Positions 14,728-23,346 of a stretch of DNA of 33,157 nt are shown here, in pieces. Below the pieces are notes generated by a model. The model was not told the origin of the DNA and made no database searches. It saw only the letters and a program-made list of their open reading frames with translations. How positions within the stretch are numbered: position 1 is the stretch's first letter; every line of letters starts with the position of its first letter. Source of the DNA: Anaerolineae bacterium (GTDB lineage Bacteria > Chloroflexota > Anaerolineae > 4572-78 > J111); contig JAFGDY010000246.1 in the NCBI GenBank assembly GCA_016931895.1, forward strand, positions 1 through 33,157, read 5' to 3'. The position numbers and the translations under genes were made by a program.

Positions 14728-16002
14728 ATGTCAGGATCAGTGACCCCCATACCGGAAAGTCAAGAAGAAGAAAAAATTCATCTTTTGATTGTTGATGATA
14801 TTCCCGAAACCCGGGAAAATTTACGCAAGCTTCTCTTTTTTGAGTCTGATATAGACGTGGTGGGTGCAGCCACCAATGGTGAAGAGGGCATTGAAATGGC
14901 CATTGAGTTACAGCCTGACATTGTGCTTATGGACATTAACATGCCCGGCGTAGATGGGATCACGGCCAGTGAGCGGATAACCCAAAAGGTGCCATTTTGT
15001 CAGATTATCATGATGTCGGTGCAGGGCGAAGCAGATTACCTGCGGCGCTCCATGTTGGCCGGGGCCAGAGAGTTTTTGATTAAACCTTTTTCCAGTGACG
15101 AGTTGGTGAGTAGTATTCGCCGTGTTTACCAGTTGGGCGCCAGCCGTCGGCAGGCAATGCCGGTTACTCAAATTCCAACAGAGGCAACGGCCACGCAAGC
15201 CACTACCGGCGGGGAAGATGGTAAGATTATAACCGTTTTTAGCGCTAAAGGAGGGGTTGGTTGTAGTACGTTGGCGGTGAATCTGGCTATAGCCTTACAG
15301 CAAAATGCGGCCGGTAAAGTGATTATTGTTGATACCAGTTTGCAATTTGGCGACGTGGGAGTTTTGTTAAATCTATATGCCAGCCGGACGATTGCTGATC
15401 TGGCCGCGCATGCGGATGAGTTGGATGATGAATTGATCAGCGACGTGTTTATTCCTCATAGTTCCGGGGTTAAAGCTTTGCTGGCTCCCCCCAGCCCGGA
15501 AGTAGCCGATACCATTCTCCCGACCCTGATTACGGATGTTTTGGCGCGATTGCGAAAAATGTTTGATATTATCATTGTGGATACCAGCAGTATCCTTGAC
15601 GACGTGGTCTTGAATGTTTTGGATGTATCTGATAAAATAATAGTAGTAACTACACCGGAAATACCGGCTATTAAAGATGCCAAACTCTTTTTTGAAGTGA
15701 CAGAGGCGCTGGAGTACAGCCGCGATCGGATTATTTTTGTGCTCAACAAGGCGGATAAACGCATCAATATTCGGGCTGAGGATATTTCGGCAAATATCAA
15801 ATATAAGGTTGAGGGTCAATTGCCGCTTGATGAGCGTTCGGTAACCACCGCCGTTAATCAGGGGGTGCCTTATGTTTTGGGTGATAAAAACAGTTTGTTA
15901 ACTCAGGCCACTATTGCTTTCAGTAAGCATGTGCTCGAGTCGCTTCGCCCGGTGGTAGAGGAGATGGAATCGCCGGTTCGTTCAAGTATTTTTGGCAGAT
16001 AG
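14728..16002 (+). CDS. cpaE: CpaE/TadZ-like receiver-ATPase protein
   Basis: Tad pilus localisation protein of 424 residues that joins a receiver domain to a MinD/ParA-type ATPase. The receiver (about residues 17-135) is canonical: D23-D24, phospho-acceptor D69 in LMDINMPG, and K119 in FLIKPFS. Many CpaE/TadZ receivers are degenerate, so this one could really be phosphorylated. The ATPase begins near 168 with a deviant Walker A, SAKGGVGCST (K174), followed by IIVDTSLQFGDVG and IIIVDTSS. The ATG lies seven bases after AGGAAG. It heads a tight cpaE-cpaF-tadB-tadC unit. In characterised systems the protein places the pilus machine at a cell pole or site. The GAF kinase at 7142-8860 is a possible phosphodonor, by inference. 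Confidence 0.92.
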   Translation: MSGSVTPIPESQEEEKIHLLIVDDIPETRENLRKLLFFESDIDVVGAATNGEEGIEMAIELQPDIVLMDINMPGVDGITASERITQKVPFCQIIMMSVQGEADYLRRSMLAGAREFLIKPFSSDELVSSIRRVYQLGASRRQAMPVTQIPTEATATQATTGGEDGKIITVFSAKGGVGCSTLAVNLAIALQQNAAGKVIIVDTSLQFGDVGVLLNLYASRTIADLAAHADELDDELISDVFIPHSSGVKALLAPPSPEVADTILPTLITDVLARLRKMFDIIIVDTSSILDDVVLNVLDVSDKIIVVTTPEIPAIKDAKLFFEVTEALEYSRDRIIFVLNKADKRINIRAEDISANIKYKVEGQLPLDERSVTTAVNQGVPYVLGDKNSLLTQATIAFSKHVLESLRPVVEEMESPVRSSIFGR

Positions 16003-16039
16003 CCGATAAAATTCTTTTTTGATTTAAAGGGGTCGTAAT

Positions 16040-17440
16040 ATGTCGTTATTAAAACGTATCGAAAAAAGCCAACAGCCCGCGCAAGGGGCCAAACAGCAAG
16101 CCAATACTCCTGCCGGTCCAATCAGACCCAAAACCCCGGAACCACAACTGCGTAGAGTGCCGGCCGGCCAGAGCCGGGACCCTTTTAAGGATTTAAAAGA
16201 ACGCATTCAAGATAAATTGGTGGCTGAATTGGATCCAACCATGGACGTTTCTCGCACCGACGAAGTGCGGCGAACGATTCAAGATATGTTTGAGCATATA
16301 TTGTCTCAGGAAAATATTATTCTCAGCCGTTCGGAACGTGAGCGTTTATTTGAAGGGATTGTGGCCGAAATTCTGGGCTTTGGCCCCCTGGAAGTGTTGC
16401 TGGCCGATGAGAGCGTCAGTGAAATTATGGTTAATGGCCCCGACAAAGTTTTTGTTGAACGTAAGGGAAAATTGACCAAAACAAATATCACCTTTGAGGA
16501 TAATGAGCACGTGATGAGGGTGATTGACCGGATTGTTTCTCCGTTGGGCCGCCGTATTGACGAAAGTTCGCCTTACGTTGACGCCCGTCTTCCCGATGGC
16601 TCTCGGGTCAATGCCATTATCCCCCCCCTGGCCTTAAATGGCCCTACTTTGACCATCCGCAAATTTGAAAAGGACCCCTTGACCATTGACGATTTGGTTA
16701 GCTTTGGCTCACTTTCACCCGAAACCGCCGAATTTCTGAAAGCCTGTGTCAGGGCCAGGTTGAATGTTGTGGTGTCTGGCGGCACCGGCTCCGGGAAAAC
16801 CACGCTGTTGAATGTCTTATCTTCCTTTATCCCCGAAGACGAGCGGATTATTACGGTTGAAAATGCCGCCGAATTACAGTTGCGTCAGGAGCACGTAGTT
16901 ACCCTGGAATCTCGCCCCCCAAACATTGAAGGTAAAGGCCAGGTAACTATTCAAGACCTGGTAATTAACACCCTGCGCATGCGCCCCGACCGGATTGTGG
17001 TGGGAGAGTGCCGGGGTGGTGAGGCGTTGGACATGCTTCAGGCCATGAATACCGGCCACGATGGCAGTTTGACCACGGCTCACGCCAACAGCCCGCGTGA
17101 TACGCTTTCTCGGCTGGAAACTATGTGTTTGATGGCCGGTATGGATTTGCCCGTTAGGGCTATTCGGGAGCAGGTGGCTTCAGCCGTTGACTTGATTGTG
17201 CAACAGTCTCGGATGAAGGACGGTAGTCGTAAGATCATCAATATCACCGAAGTGCAGGGGATGGAAGGCGATGTGATTGTGATGTCTGATATTTTTGCCT
17301 TTGAGCAGCAGGGTATTGAGAATGGGAAAATTATTGGGCGGTTAAAGGCTACCGGTATTCGTCCCAAATTTTATGAACAAATTGAAGCCGCCGGGATTAC
17401 CCTGCCGGCCAGTATTTTTGGCGCAAGCGGCAGGTTTTAG
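16040..17440 (+). CDS. cpaF: Tad pilus assembly ATPase CpaF/TadA
   Basis: Secretion ATPase of the CpaF/TadA (type II/IV secretion VirB11-like) family, 466 residues. It powers pilus extension, and in some systems retraction, at the inner face of the membrane. The N-terminal domain (about 50-160) includes LGFGPLEVLLADESVSEIMV, typical of CpaF. Walker A is GGTGSGKTT near 247-255. An arginine-rich linker and the Walker B region DRIVVGECRGGEALDMLQAM start near 316, followed by the His box TTAHANSP near 350. The length is usual for the family. It lies 37 bp after cpaE and 24 bp before tadB. The first 50 residues are polar and Pro/Gln-rich, as in many CpaF proteins. Confidence 0.96.
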   Translation: MSLLKRIEKSQQPAQGAKQQANTPAGPIRPKTPEPQLRRVPAGQSRDPFKDLKERIQDKLVAELDPTMDVSRTDEVRRTIQDMFEHILSQENIILSRSERERLFEGIVAEILGFGPLEVLLADESVSEIMVNGPDKVFVERKGKLTKTNITFEDNEHVMRVIDRIVSPLGRRIDESSPYVDARLPDGSRVNAIIPPLALNGPTLTIRKFEKDPLTIDDLVSFGSLSPETAEFLKACVRARLNVVVSGGTGSGKTTLLNVLSSFIPEDERIITVENAAELQLRQEHVVTLESRPPNIEGKGQVTIQDLVINTLRMRPDRIVVGECRGGEALDMLQAMNTGHDGSLTTAHANSPRDTLSRLETMCLMAGMDLPVRAIREQVASAVDLIVQQSRMKDGSRKIINITEVQGMEGDVIVMSDIFAFEQQGIENGKIIGRLKATGIRPKFYEQIEAAGITLPASIFGASGRF

Positions 17441-17464
17441 TAAGTTGGTTGGCGGAGGTTGGCC

Positions 17465-18481
17465 ATGTTGTATGTTTATGTTATCTTGGGTTTGGGGTTT
17501 TTGCTAACTATTGGCGTTATCGTCGCCGGCGTAGTGATGTCCAGGCGAGACAGTGGTGTGGCCCTGGAGCGTTTGGAGCAGATTACGGCGGAAGAGGTAA
17601 TCCGGGATACAGAAGGAGAGGGAGACAGTGTAGCGGGTCGTACCTCTGAGTCTGTTTTAACCCAAAAATTAGACCAGGTTCTTGAAGAACGCGGGCTTGG
17701 CCGGAAAGTGGCTATTGATTTGGCCAGGGCCGATTTGAAGTTGACCGTGGCCGAATTCTGGGCCATGACCGTAATTTCGGTGATTTTAACGGGAGGCGTA
17801 TCTTGGATTTTGTTTCATCGCAATTGGATTTTTCTGTTAGGCGGCGCCATTTTTGGTTACTTTATCCCCAAAATAGTTATTAAAACACGTCAGAAAAGCC
17901 GGTTGAAAAAATTCAATAATCAATTGGGGGATGGTATCACCCTGATGGCCAACGGCCTGCGCGCCGGATATTCGTTGTTGCAATCTATCAATGCGGTGGC
18001 CGAAGAGATGCCCCCCCCCATTTCAATGGAATTCCGGCGGGTGGTGCAGGAAATTGGTTTGGGCATTCATTCTGAGCGCGCTTTCAATAATCTGCTCCGC
18101 CGCGTGCCCAGTGACGACCTTGACCTGATGATTACGGCGATTGGGGTTCAATCTGAAGTGGGCGGTAATCTGGCCGAGATATTGGAAATCATCGGTTTTG
18201 TTATCCGAGAACGGGTCCGGATCAAAGGCGAAATCCAGGTTTTGACGGCGCAAGGGCAAATGTCGGGATATGTTATCACCTTCCTGCCAATTGTTTTGGG
18301 CCTGATTTTGTATGCCATGAATCAGGAATATATTGGCCGGATGATTTTTACGTGCGAGAGTAGAGGCGTTTCAGATGATTTATGCTCGCAGCCTTGTGGG
18401 TGGATTATGATTGGCGCGGGTCTCTTGACGATTTCCGCCGGCTTTTTTGCCATTCAAAAGATAATTGATATAGACGTATAG
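17465..18481 (+). CDS. tadB: Tad pilus assembly membrane protein TadB
   Basis: Polytopic platform protein of the T2SSF/TadB family, 338 residues; with TadC it forms the inner-membrane platform turned by CpaF. One N-terminal membrane segment (residues 1-25) precedes a cytosolic stretch. A transmembrane pair lies at about 100-140. The T2SSF cytosolic domain follows (LGDGITLMANGLRAGYSLLQ, VQSEVGGNLAEIL). C-terminal segments lie near 272-292 and 315-335. The ATG at 17465 is chosen because GGAGG lies six bases upstream; the in-frame TTG at 17459 would sit directly on the ribosome-binding site. tadC follows after 23 bp. Confidence 0.93.
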   Translation: MLYVYVILGLGFLLTIGVIVAGVVMSRRDSGVALERLEQITAEEVIRDTEGEGDSVAGRTSESVLTQKLDQVLEERGLGRKVAIDLARADLKLTVAEFWAMTVISVILTGGVSWILFHRNWIFLLGGAIFGYFIPKIVIKTRQKSRLKKFNNQLGDGITLMANGLRAGYSLLQSINAVAEEMPPPISMEFRRVVQEIGLGIHSERAFNNLLRRVPSDDLDLMITAIGVQSEVGGNLAEILEIIGFVIRERVRIKGEIQVLTAQGQMSGYVITFLPIVLGLILYAMNQEYIGRMIFTCESRGVSDDLCSQPCGWIMIGAGLLTISAGFFAIQKIIDIDV

Positions 18482-18504
18482 TTATTTTTTGCGGGAGTAT
18501 TAAG

Positions 18505-19446
18505 ATGACGCTGATATGGATTGTAGTCGGTTTTGTGGTGGTGATAGGCATTATTGGCACCATTGCCCTGGTGCGTTATGGCATGAGAACCTCTTCCGGT
18601 TCGGGAGATGTGCACTTGCGGTTGGAGGAGTATGCCGGTAGAAGCGCTACCCCCTTAACCCTGGAAGAGATTGAACTTTCCCAACCTTTCACCCAGCGAG
18701 TTCTTCGGCCCATGTTGGTGAAACTGGCCGAGGTTTTTAGTAGACTTTCCCCGGCAAAATCAAAAGAGGGTGTTGAACTAAAATTAGACATGGCCGGCAG
18801 GCCCAACAACTGGGGCGCAACCGAATTCTTTGGCATCCGAATTTTTGTGGCAATTGTGTTGGGCGCCTTGGCCTTTTTGATTGGCCTTTTGGGCTCCAGT
18901 TTTATGATGGGCATGGTTGCCGGGGGCGTAGGGGTGCTACTTGGCTTTTCCTTGCCCATTCTATGGCTGCGTTCAAAAACCAGAAGCCGCCAGGATGAGA
19001 TTATCAAGAGCCTGCCCGACGCCCTGGATTTGCTGACCATTACGGTTGAAGCCGGCATGGGTTTTGATGGCGCGTTGCAAAAAGTGGCCGAGAAGTGGAA
19101 TAACGAGTTGAGCAAGGGTTTTTCCAAAGTTGTCCAGGAAATGCGCCTGGGCATAGCGCGTCGTGAGGCTTTGAGAAACATGGATAGAACCATGGGCGTG
19201 CCCGATGTGACTACCTTTGTGGCCGCTATTATTCAGGCGGAAACGTTGGGCGTTAGCATTGCCAAAATTCTCAGGGTTCAATCAGAGCAAATGCGGGTCA
19301 AACGCAGACAGCGCGCCGAAGAAATGGCTAACAAAGCCCCCATTAAAATGCTTTTCCCAATGGTTTTTTTGATTTTCCCGGCCCTGTTTATCATTCTATT
19401 AGGCCCGGCGGTTCTGGTGATGATGGAAACCCCCGGCCTCTTTTAG
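18505..19446 (+). CDS. tadC: Tad pilus assembly membrane protein TadC
   Basis: Second T2SSF-family platform protein, 313 residues. An N-terminal membrane helix spans residues 2-25. A hydrophobic pair lies at about 108-155. The cytosolic T2SSF domain reads LPDALDLLTITVEAGMGFDG followed by KVVQEMRLGIARREALRNM, the usual TadC signature. A C-terminal membrane segment lies near 283-305. GGGAG precedes the ATG. It ends the cpaE-cpaF-tadB-tadC run, and a long structured element follows the stop. Its partner is the TadB protein encoded immediately upstream. Confidence 0.94.
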   Translation: MTLIWIVVGFVVVIGIIGTIALVRYGMRTSSGSGDVHLRLEEYAGRSATPLTLEEIELSQPFTQRVLRPMLVKLAEVFSRLSPAKSKEGVELKLDMAGRPNNWGATEFFGIRIFVAIVLGALAFLIGLLGSSFMMGMVAGGVGVLLGFSLPILWLRSKTRSRQDEIIKSLPDALDLLTITVEAGMGFDGALQKVAEKWNNELSKGFSKVVQEMRLGIARREALRNMDRTMGVPDVTTFVAAIIQAETLGVSIAKILRVQSEQMRVKRRQRAEEMANKAPIKMLFPMVFLIFPALFIILLGPAVLVMMETPGLF

Positions 19447-19447
19447 G

Positions 19448-19535
19448 GCTAAGGATTTAATAACTTCCGCATTTGGCGGTGAAATTACGCTTCATTTTGG
19501 TTCTTGAGGAAGTTAATCTATTTCCAATCCTTAGC
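19448..19535. other. nested inverted-repeat element after tadC
   Basis: An outer perfect 10-bp pair (GCTAAGGATT 19448-19457, AATCCTTAGC 19526-19535) encloses a perfect 8-bp pair (TAACTTCC 19461-19468, GGAAGTTA 19508-19515). A small CCGC-ATTTG-GCGG hairpin lies inside. No T-run follows the outer stem, so it is not a textbook terminator. A transcript-end stability structure or a small structured RNA is possible. Bases 19536-19624 show nothing else I can name. Confidence 0.5.
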
Positions 19536-19624
19536 TGAAGCGGTTGATAAGGGCTTTCCGCATCTCCTGAAATCCAAATTTAACTCACTTGTTACCAAAC
19601 GGTTTTCTTTTGTTTATGTCTTAA

Positions 19625-19969
19625 ATGCATGTTTTTAATCAAACTCGTCATCATTCTCTTATCACAAAAGGGCGTTGGGCAAGCACATTTTGGTTAAGGC
19701 TGCGGGGGCTTTTGGGCGCCAACCCTTTGCCAAAGGGGGAGGGGTTGATTCTGGTTGGCGAAAAGAGCATTCATACCTTCTTTATGAAATTCCCTATAGA
19801 TGTGGTTTATGTTGATAAAAATTACCGGGTTATCCGCGCCGATGCCAATATGGCCCCTTATCGGTTAGGCCCGTTTGTGGCCAAATCGGCTTATGTTCTG
19901 GAAATGCCGGTGGGCACAATTGCCGAGACCGCAACCATTGTCGGTGACCAGCTCAAGTTTGAAGAATAA
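19625..19969 (+). CDS. DUF192 family protein
   Basis: A 114-residue DUF192-fold protein of unknown biochemical role. The family pattern is visible: an early R-LRGLLG segment, then TFFMKFPIDVVYVDKNYRVI (the usual fMk-pIDvvfld block), then YVLEMPVGTIAE and a final GDQLKFE strand. The N terminus has no clear signal peptide, unlike many family members that are exported. DUF192 genes often accompany tad genes in other phyla, which fits its place 178 bp after tadC. The ribosome-binding site at the ATG is weak, so the exact start is less sure. Confidence 0.85.
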   Translation: MHVFNQTRHHSLITKGRWASTFWLRLRGLLGANPLPKGEGLILVGEKSIHTFFMKFPIDVVYVDKNYRVIRADANMAPYRLGPFVAKSAYVLEMPVGTIAETATIVGDQLKFEE

Positions 19970-20038
19970 ATTGGGCCTACCCAATTAATTTGTATTGCTA
20001 CCTCATCATAGCCAACTATCACGCAGGTGTGATAATTA

Positions 20039-20755
20039 GTGGCGACAAACACCTTATTTCAAAAATCTGGCCAATTTTTGCTGGACCTACTGCTTCCCCC
20101 CAGTTGTGTCAATTGTAAAAGTACAAAAGGGTGGTTGTGCCAGGATTGTTTTAATCAGATCGCCTTTATTACTGCCCCTGTATGCCAACGTTGTGGTATG
20201 CCTGTGTCTCCGCATGGTTTGTCTCGTTGCCGACAGTGTAAAAATAATCCATTACAATTCATTGACGGGATCAGATCGGCTTCACTTTTTGAAGAGAATC
20301 CCCTCCGGCCGGCGATCCATTTTTTAAAGTATCGCCAGCATCGGGCGGTAGCTGCTATCTTGGGTAAAATATTGGTTGATACTTACCGCCGCTATGCGCT
20401 TGGGGCAGAGGTAATTGTGCCCGTGCCTTTACATCCGACCCGGTTCAATGAGCGGGGATATAATCAAAGTGAATTATTGGCCAGGGAAGTAGCAGCAGCC
20501 GTTAATCTCCCTGTGGATACCCATACGCTGCAACGGGTTAGAAAAACTAAATCCCAAATGGAGTTAGGCGTAAGTGAACGCCGCCAAAATGTATCAAAGG
20601 CATTTGCTTGTGGCAGTAAAAAGTTGGCCGGGCAAAAAGTAGTTTTAATTGATGACGTATGTACCACCGGCTCTACCCTGGATGCCTGTGCCGGCGCATT
20701 GCGAGAAGGAGAGGTGGCCTCGGTGTGGGGCCTCACCCTGGCCAGAGCACGTTAA
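20039..20755 (+). CDS. comF: ComF-family phosphoribosyltransferase-like protein
   Basis: A 238-residue ComF-type protein. In competent bacteria ComF homologues are needed for DNA uptake; the exact reaction is unsettled. A zinc-finger-like N-terminal region has C23xxC26, a following CxxC (LCQDC) and a further CxxC (VCQRCG), then CRQC near 72-75. The phosphoribosyltransferase domain contains VPVPLHPTRFNERGYNQSE and the PRPP-binding loop VVLIDDVCTTGSTL at about 201-214. The start is GTG at 20039 with AGGTG upstream; no ATG fits better. It is 69 bp downstream of the DUF192 gene and 98 bp before the hibernation factor. Being near Tad genes it may take part in DNA uptake, but nothing here proves it. 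Confidence 0.93.
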   Translation: MATNTLFQKSGQFLLDLLLPPSCVNCKSTKGWLCQDCFNQIAFITAPVCQRCGMPVSPHGLSRCRQCKNNPLQFIDGIRSASLFEENPLRPAIHFLKYRQHRAVAAILGKILVDTYRRYALGAEVIVPVPLHPTRFNERGYNQSELLAREVAAAVNLPVDTHTLQRVRKTKSQMELGVSERRQNVSKAFACGSKKLAGQKVVLIDDVCTTGSTLDACAGALREGEVASVWGLTLARAR

Positions 20756-20853
20756 AATCTACAGGCCCGCTCTTGCCGGAACCGGAATTTAAAATTGCCG
20801 CGCTAACAGCGATAACATAAATTTAAAAGCCATGGGCTAGAAAGGAAAGAAAA

Positions 20854-21426
20854 ATGCAGTTACTTCTTCAAGGTAAAAATTTTGTTATTTCAGATCGAAT
20901 TCGAGAGTATGTTGAGAAAAAAATAGGTAAGCTGGACCGTTTCCTGCCGGATATTGAAGAAGCTCGCGTTGAAATTACCCAAGAAAAAACAAAAAGCGCC
21001 AAGGATAGAAATATTGTCCAGGTAACCCTGCGCGCCAACGGCACAATTTTACGCGCCGAAGAGCGTTCGGACAGCATCTATCCTTGCATTGACGCCGTTG
21101 CCAACAAAATCCATCGCCAGATTGCGCGTTACAAAGGAAAACGGGTTGATCGCTGGCACGGGCAACTCAATAAGCGGGCGGCGGTTGACGAAATACCCAA
21201 CATTGACCAGGAGGTATTGGCTAGCCTGGCTGAAGAGAGTGAACGCCAGATAGTGCGGGTCAAACGTTTTCGGGTGGACCCCATGAGTGAAGAAGAAGCC
21301 ATAGAGCAGATGGAGCTTTTGGGACACAACTTTTTTGTGTTTTTTAATGCCGATTCGGGCCGGTTCAACGTCATCTATCGCCGGGCCGACAATAATTACG
21401 GCCTGCTAGACCCGGAAGTAACCTGA
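20854..21426 (+). CDS. hpf: long-form ribosome hibernation promoting factor
   Basis: Ribosome hibernation factor of the long HPF class, 190 residues, which dimerises 70S ribosomes into inactive 100S particles under stress. The N-terminal YfiA/RaiA domain (about 1-105) shows the typical IREYVEKKIGKLDRF segment and a basic C-terminal helix (KIHRQIARYKGKR). After a linker, the C-terminal dimerisation domain (about 130-190) reads VRVKRFRVDPMSEEEAIEQM and NVIYRRADNNYGLLDP, as in long-form HPF. AAGGAAAG precedes the ATG by about six bases. A clean terminator follows. Confidence 0.96.
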   Translation: MQLLLQGKNFVISDRIREYVEKKIGKLDRFLPDIEEARVEITQEKTKSAKDRNIVQVTLRANGTILRAEERSDSIYPCIDAVANKIHRQIARYKGKRVDRWHGQLNKRAAVDEIPNIDQEVLASLAEESERQIVRVKRFRVDPMSEEEAIEQMELLGHNFFVFFNADSGRFNVIYRRADNNYGLLDPEVT

Positions 21427-21447
21427 CTTTTAAATACTGAAATAGAT

Positions 21448-21480
21448 GGGGGCGGACAACCAGCTTGTTCGCCCCCTTTT
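21448..21480 (+). terminator. rho-independent terminator after hpf
   Basis: GGGGGCGGACAA pairs with TTGTTCGCCCCC (12 bp, one G-U) around CCAGC, followed by TTTT. It separates the + strand genes from the convergent - strand operon. Confidence 0.93.
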
Positions 21481-21507
21481 GTATTTATTAGAAGTTTTTG
21501 TTTTTCC

Positions 21508-21541
21508 CCTTTGCGCCTTAGCGTTCTGACCGCTTTGCGTT
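21508..21541. repeat. CTTTGCG-rich intergenic motif
   Basis: The stretch between the convergent genes contains CTTTGCGCCTTAGCG and CGCTTTGCGTT. It resembles the imperfect CTTTGCG-type repeats often left between genes in many bacterial genomes. It has no coding potential. Only one copy is present in this window, so repeat status cannot be shown here. Confidence 0.3.
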
Positions 21542-21584
21542 GATTCCTAAACATTCAAAATGTTGTTATCCCTTACAGGTTGTG

Positions 21585-22349
21585 TTAAAAATTTTCCGTT
21601 TGGTATAATTTTTGCAGGCGCAAATAGGTGACAAACGTATACCAACTCATCAACGCGCAGACCTGCAAACCAACCCAACCATCTTTGTAACCCTGTAACA
21701 GAAAATACCGGCGATGAAACTCGCGCAAGGGCATGGTCAAATAAGTCCACGGTTTGGTCCGGACGCCTTTTTCTTTGAGTATCTTGGCTTCAAAGGTAAT
21801 ATACCGATTCTGTTTGCGTTTGAACTGAGCCAACGATTCATAATTATAATGAAGCAAATGTTCCTTCAAATAGCCTGCCTGACCATCTAAAATAACAATT
21901 TCGTGTACCTGGCGTTCTGCATCGTACCGGGCGGCATCAACCCGCATCAAACGCAGTTGATGGTCTGGATACCAGCCACCGCCGCGCATTGTATGGCCCC
22001 ACATAATATTGAAACGCGGAATCCACCAACCGGCTACTTTCTCACTTTTTACACTCTCCAGAATTTCTTGAGCCAATTCCGGGGTAACGCGCTCGTCCGC
22101 ATCCACAAACAAGATCCAATCGGCTCCCAGCATTTTAGCGTTGGTAATGGCTGTATTTCGAGCTACGGCAAAATTGATGAATTCACCCTTAAAAACTCGC
22201 GCGTTCAAACTGCGAGCAATAGCCGTGGTCTCATCCTCACTAAAAGAGTCCTCTAAAATTACCTCATCAGCCCATTGTACGCTTTTAATGCAGTCGCCAA
22301 TGTGGCCTGCTTCGTTTTTGGTAAGAATAGCCGCAATAATTTTGCTCAT
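21585..22349 (-). CDS. GT2 glycosyltransferase (WaaE/KdtX-like)
   Basis: A 254-residue family 2 glycosyltransferase, resembling the WaaE/KdtX group that adds sugars to surface glycans. The GT-A fold is visible: IIAAILTKNEAGHIGDCI, then a short EDSFSEDET segment, and the metal-binding D83-A-D85 in LFVDADERV. A motif WGHTMRGGGWYPDHQLRLMR follows, then a basic C-terminal region with one hydrophobic stretch (GWVGLQVCALMSWYTFV) that may touch the membrane. The ATG at 22349 overlaps the stop codon of the upstream glycosyltransferase gene (ATGA), fixing the start and implying translational coupling. It is the last gene of the - strand operon. Confidence 0.9.
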   Translation of the reverse strand: MSKIIAAILTKNEAGHIGDCIKSVQWADEVILEDSFSEDETTAIARSLNARVFKGEFINFAVARNTAITNAKMLGADWILFVDADERVTPELAQEILESVKSEKVAGWWIPRFNIMWGHTMRGGGWYPDHQLRLMRVDAARYDAERQVHEIVILDGQAGYLKEHLLHYNYESLAQFKRKQNRYITFEAKILKEKGVRTKPWTYLTMPLREFHRRYFLLQGYKDGWVGLQVCALMSWYTFVTYLRLQKLYQTENF

Positions 22350-23341
22350 GCCTCCCTCCCTTGCCAGATATTGGTTACTTTTTGGTAACAGCGCAGGCAT
22401 TTGTTTAATTCGGCCTGAGTCAATTCACCTTGCCGGGCTGCTTCGGTATCTTGGGCTGCCCGGCGACGCATGCCCGCTTTTACAATCTGGGCAGCCAACC
22501 ATACCTTGAGGGGGTGATAGTGTTTGCGATAAAACTGGTGGCGGCTGGTCCAGAGGTTGATAAAACTGTTTGTTTGGATTTGGCCTGTGCTCTGGCCCGC
22601 CAGATGCGTAATTTTGGCCTGGGGCACGCAATACACTTCCCACCCCGCCGAAACGATCCGCTTGCTCCAATCAATTTCTTCAACATACATATGGTAGCGC
22701 TCATCCAGCAAGCCTGCCTGCTGAATGGCTTCCCGTCGCACACACATGGCCGCGCCTAGCGGATGTCCCACCCGAAAAGGACGGCCTTGTTTATAAAGTG
22801 AACGCGGATAACGCCCGTTCAGGCGAGATTCAACCAGCCGCCCCGGCAATGGCAGCAATTCAATGGCCAGTTGCCCCAAACCGGGAAAACCAAAAGCGCT
22901 GTGTTGGAATGAGCCATCGCCGTAAACCAGCCGCGCCCCGGCAATCCCGGCTTTGGGATTGTTTCTGAGAAAATTGAGCAAAATTCTCAATGCCCCGGCA
23001 TGCACTTCAGTATCGGGGTTGAGCAACAGAACGGCTTCCGGTAGTTTTTCTTTGGCGTTGTTGCCCCCCAAAGGAGGCCCCTGTTGGCAGTCAACAAAAC
23101 CTATGGCGGCCAGCGCTGCATTATTGCCCCCGGCAAAGCCCAAATTTTTTTGACTGGCAATCAACTGCACGGTAGGGAAATTACGGCGCAGCATCACCAC
23201 GGAGCCGTCGGTTGAGGCATTATCCACCACCCACACTTGAGCCAATAGATCACTGGCGGTAATATCGGCCAACAGAGAAGTAAGGCAGTTTTTAAGTAAT
23301 GCTTTAACATTCCAGTTGACAATGATAACGGCCAGTTCCAT
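22346..23341 (-). CDS. GT2 glycosyltransferase (rhamnosyltransferase-like)
   Basis: A 331-residue family 2 glycosyltransferase like the WbbL/RfbF rhamnosyltransferases. It begins with MELAVIIVNWNV and shows the nucleotide-sugar motif VVDNASTDGS, NLGFAGGNNAA, and LLLNPDTEV (the DxD equivalent). The acceptor-side motif DERYHMYVEEIDWSKR is typical of the group. A short extra loop (CQQGPPLGGNNAKEK) lies between NNAALAA and LLLNPDTEV. The C-terminal roughly 60 residues are basic and helical. It starts 5 bp after glyA and shares a 4-bp overlap with the next gene. Confidence 0.92.
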   Translation of the reverse strand: MELAVIIVNWNVKALLKNCLTSLLADITASDLLAQVWVVDNASTDGSVVMLRRNFPTVQLIASQKNLGFAGGNNAALAAIGFVDCQQGPPLGGNNAKEKLPEAVLLLNPDTEVHAGALRILLNFLRNNPKAGIAGARLVYGDGSFQHSAFGFPGLGQLAIELLPLPGRLVESRLNGRYPRSLYKQGRPFRVGHPLGAAMCVRREAIQQAGLLDERYHMYVEEIDWSKRIVSAGWEVYCVPQAKITHLAGQSTGQIQTNSFINLWTSRHQFYRKHYHPLKVWLAAQIVKAGMRRRAAQDTEAARQGELTQAELNKCLRCYQKVTNIWQGREA

Positions 23342-23346
23342 TGGAG

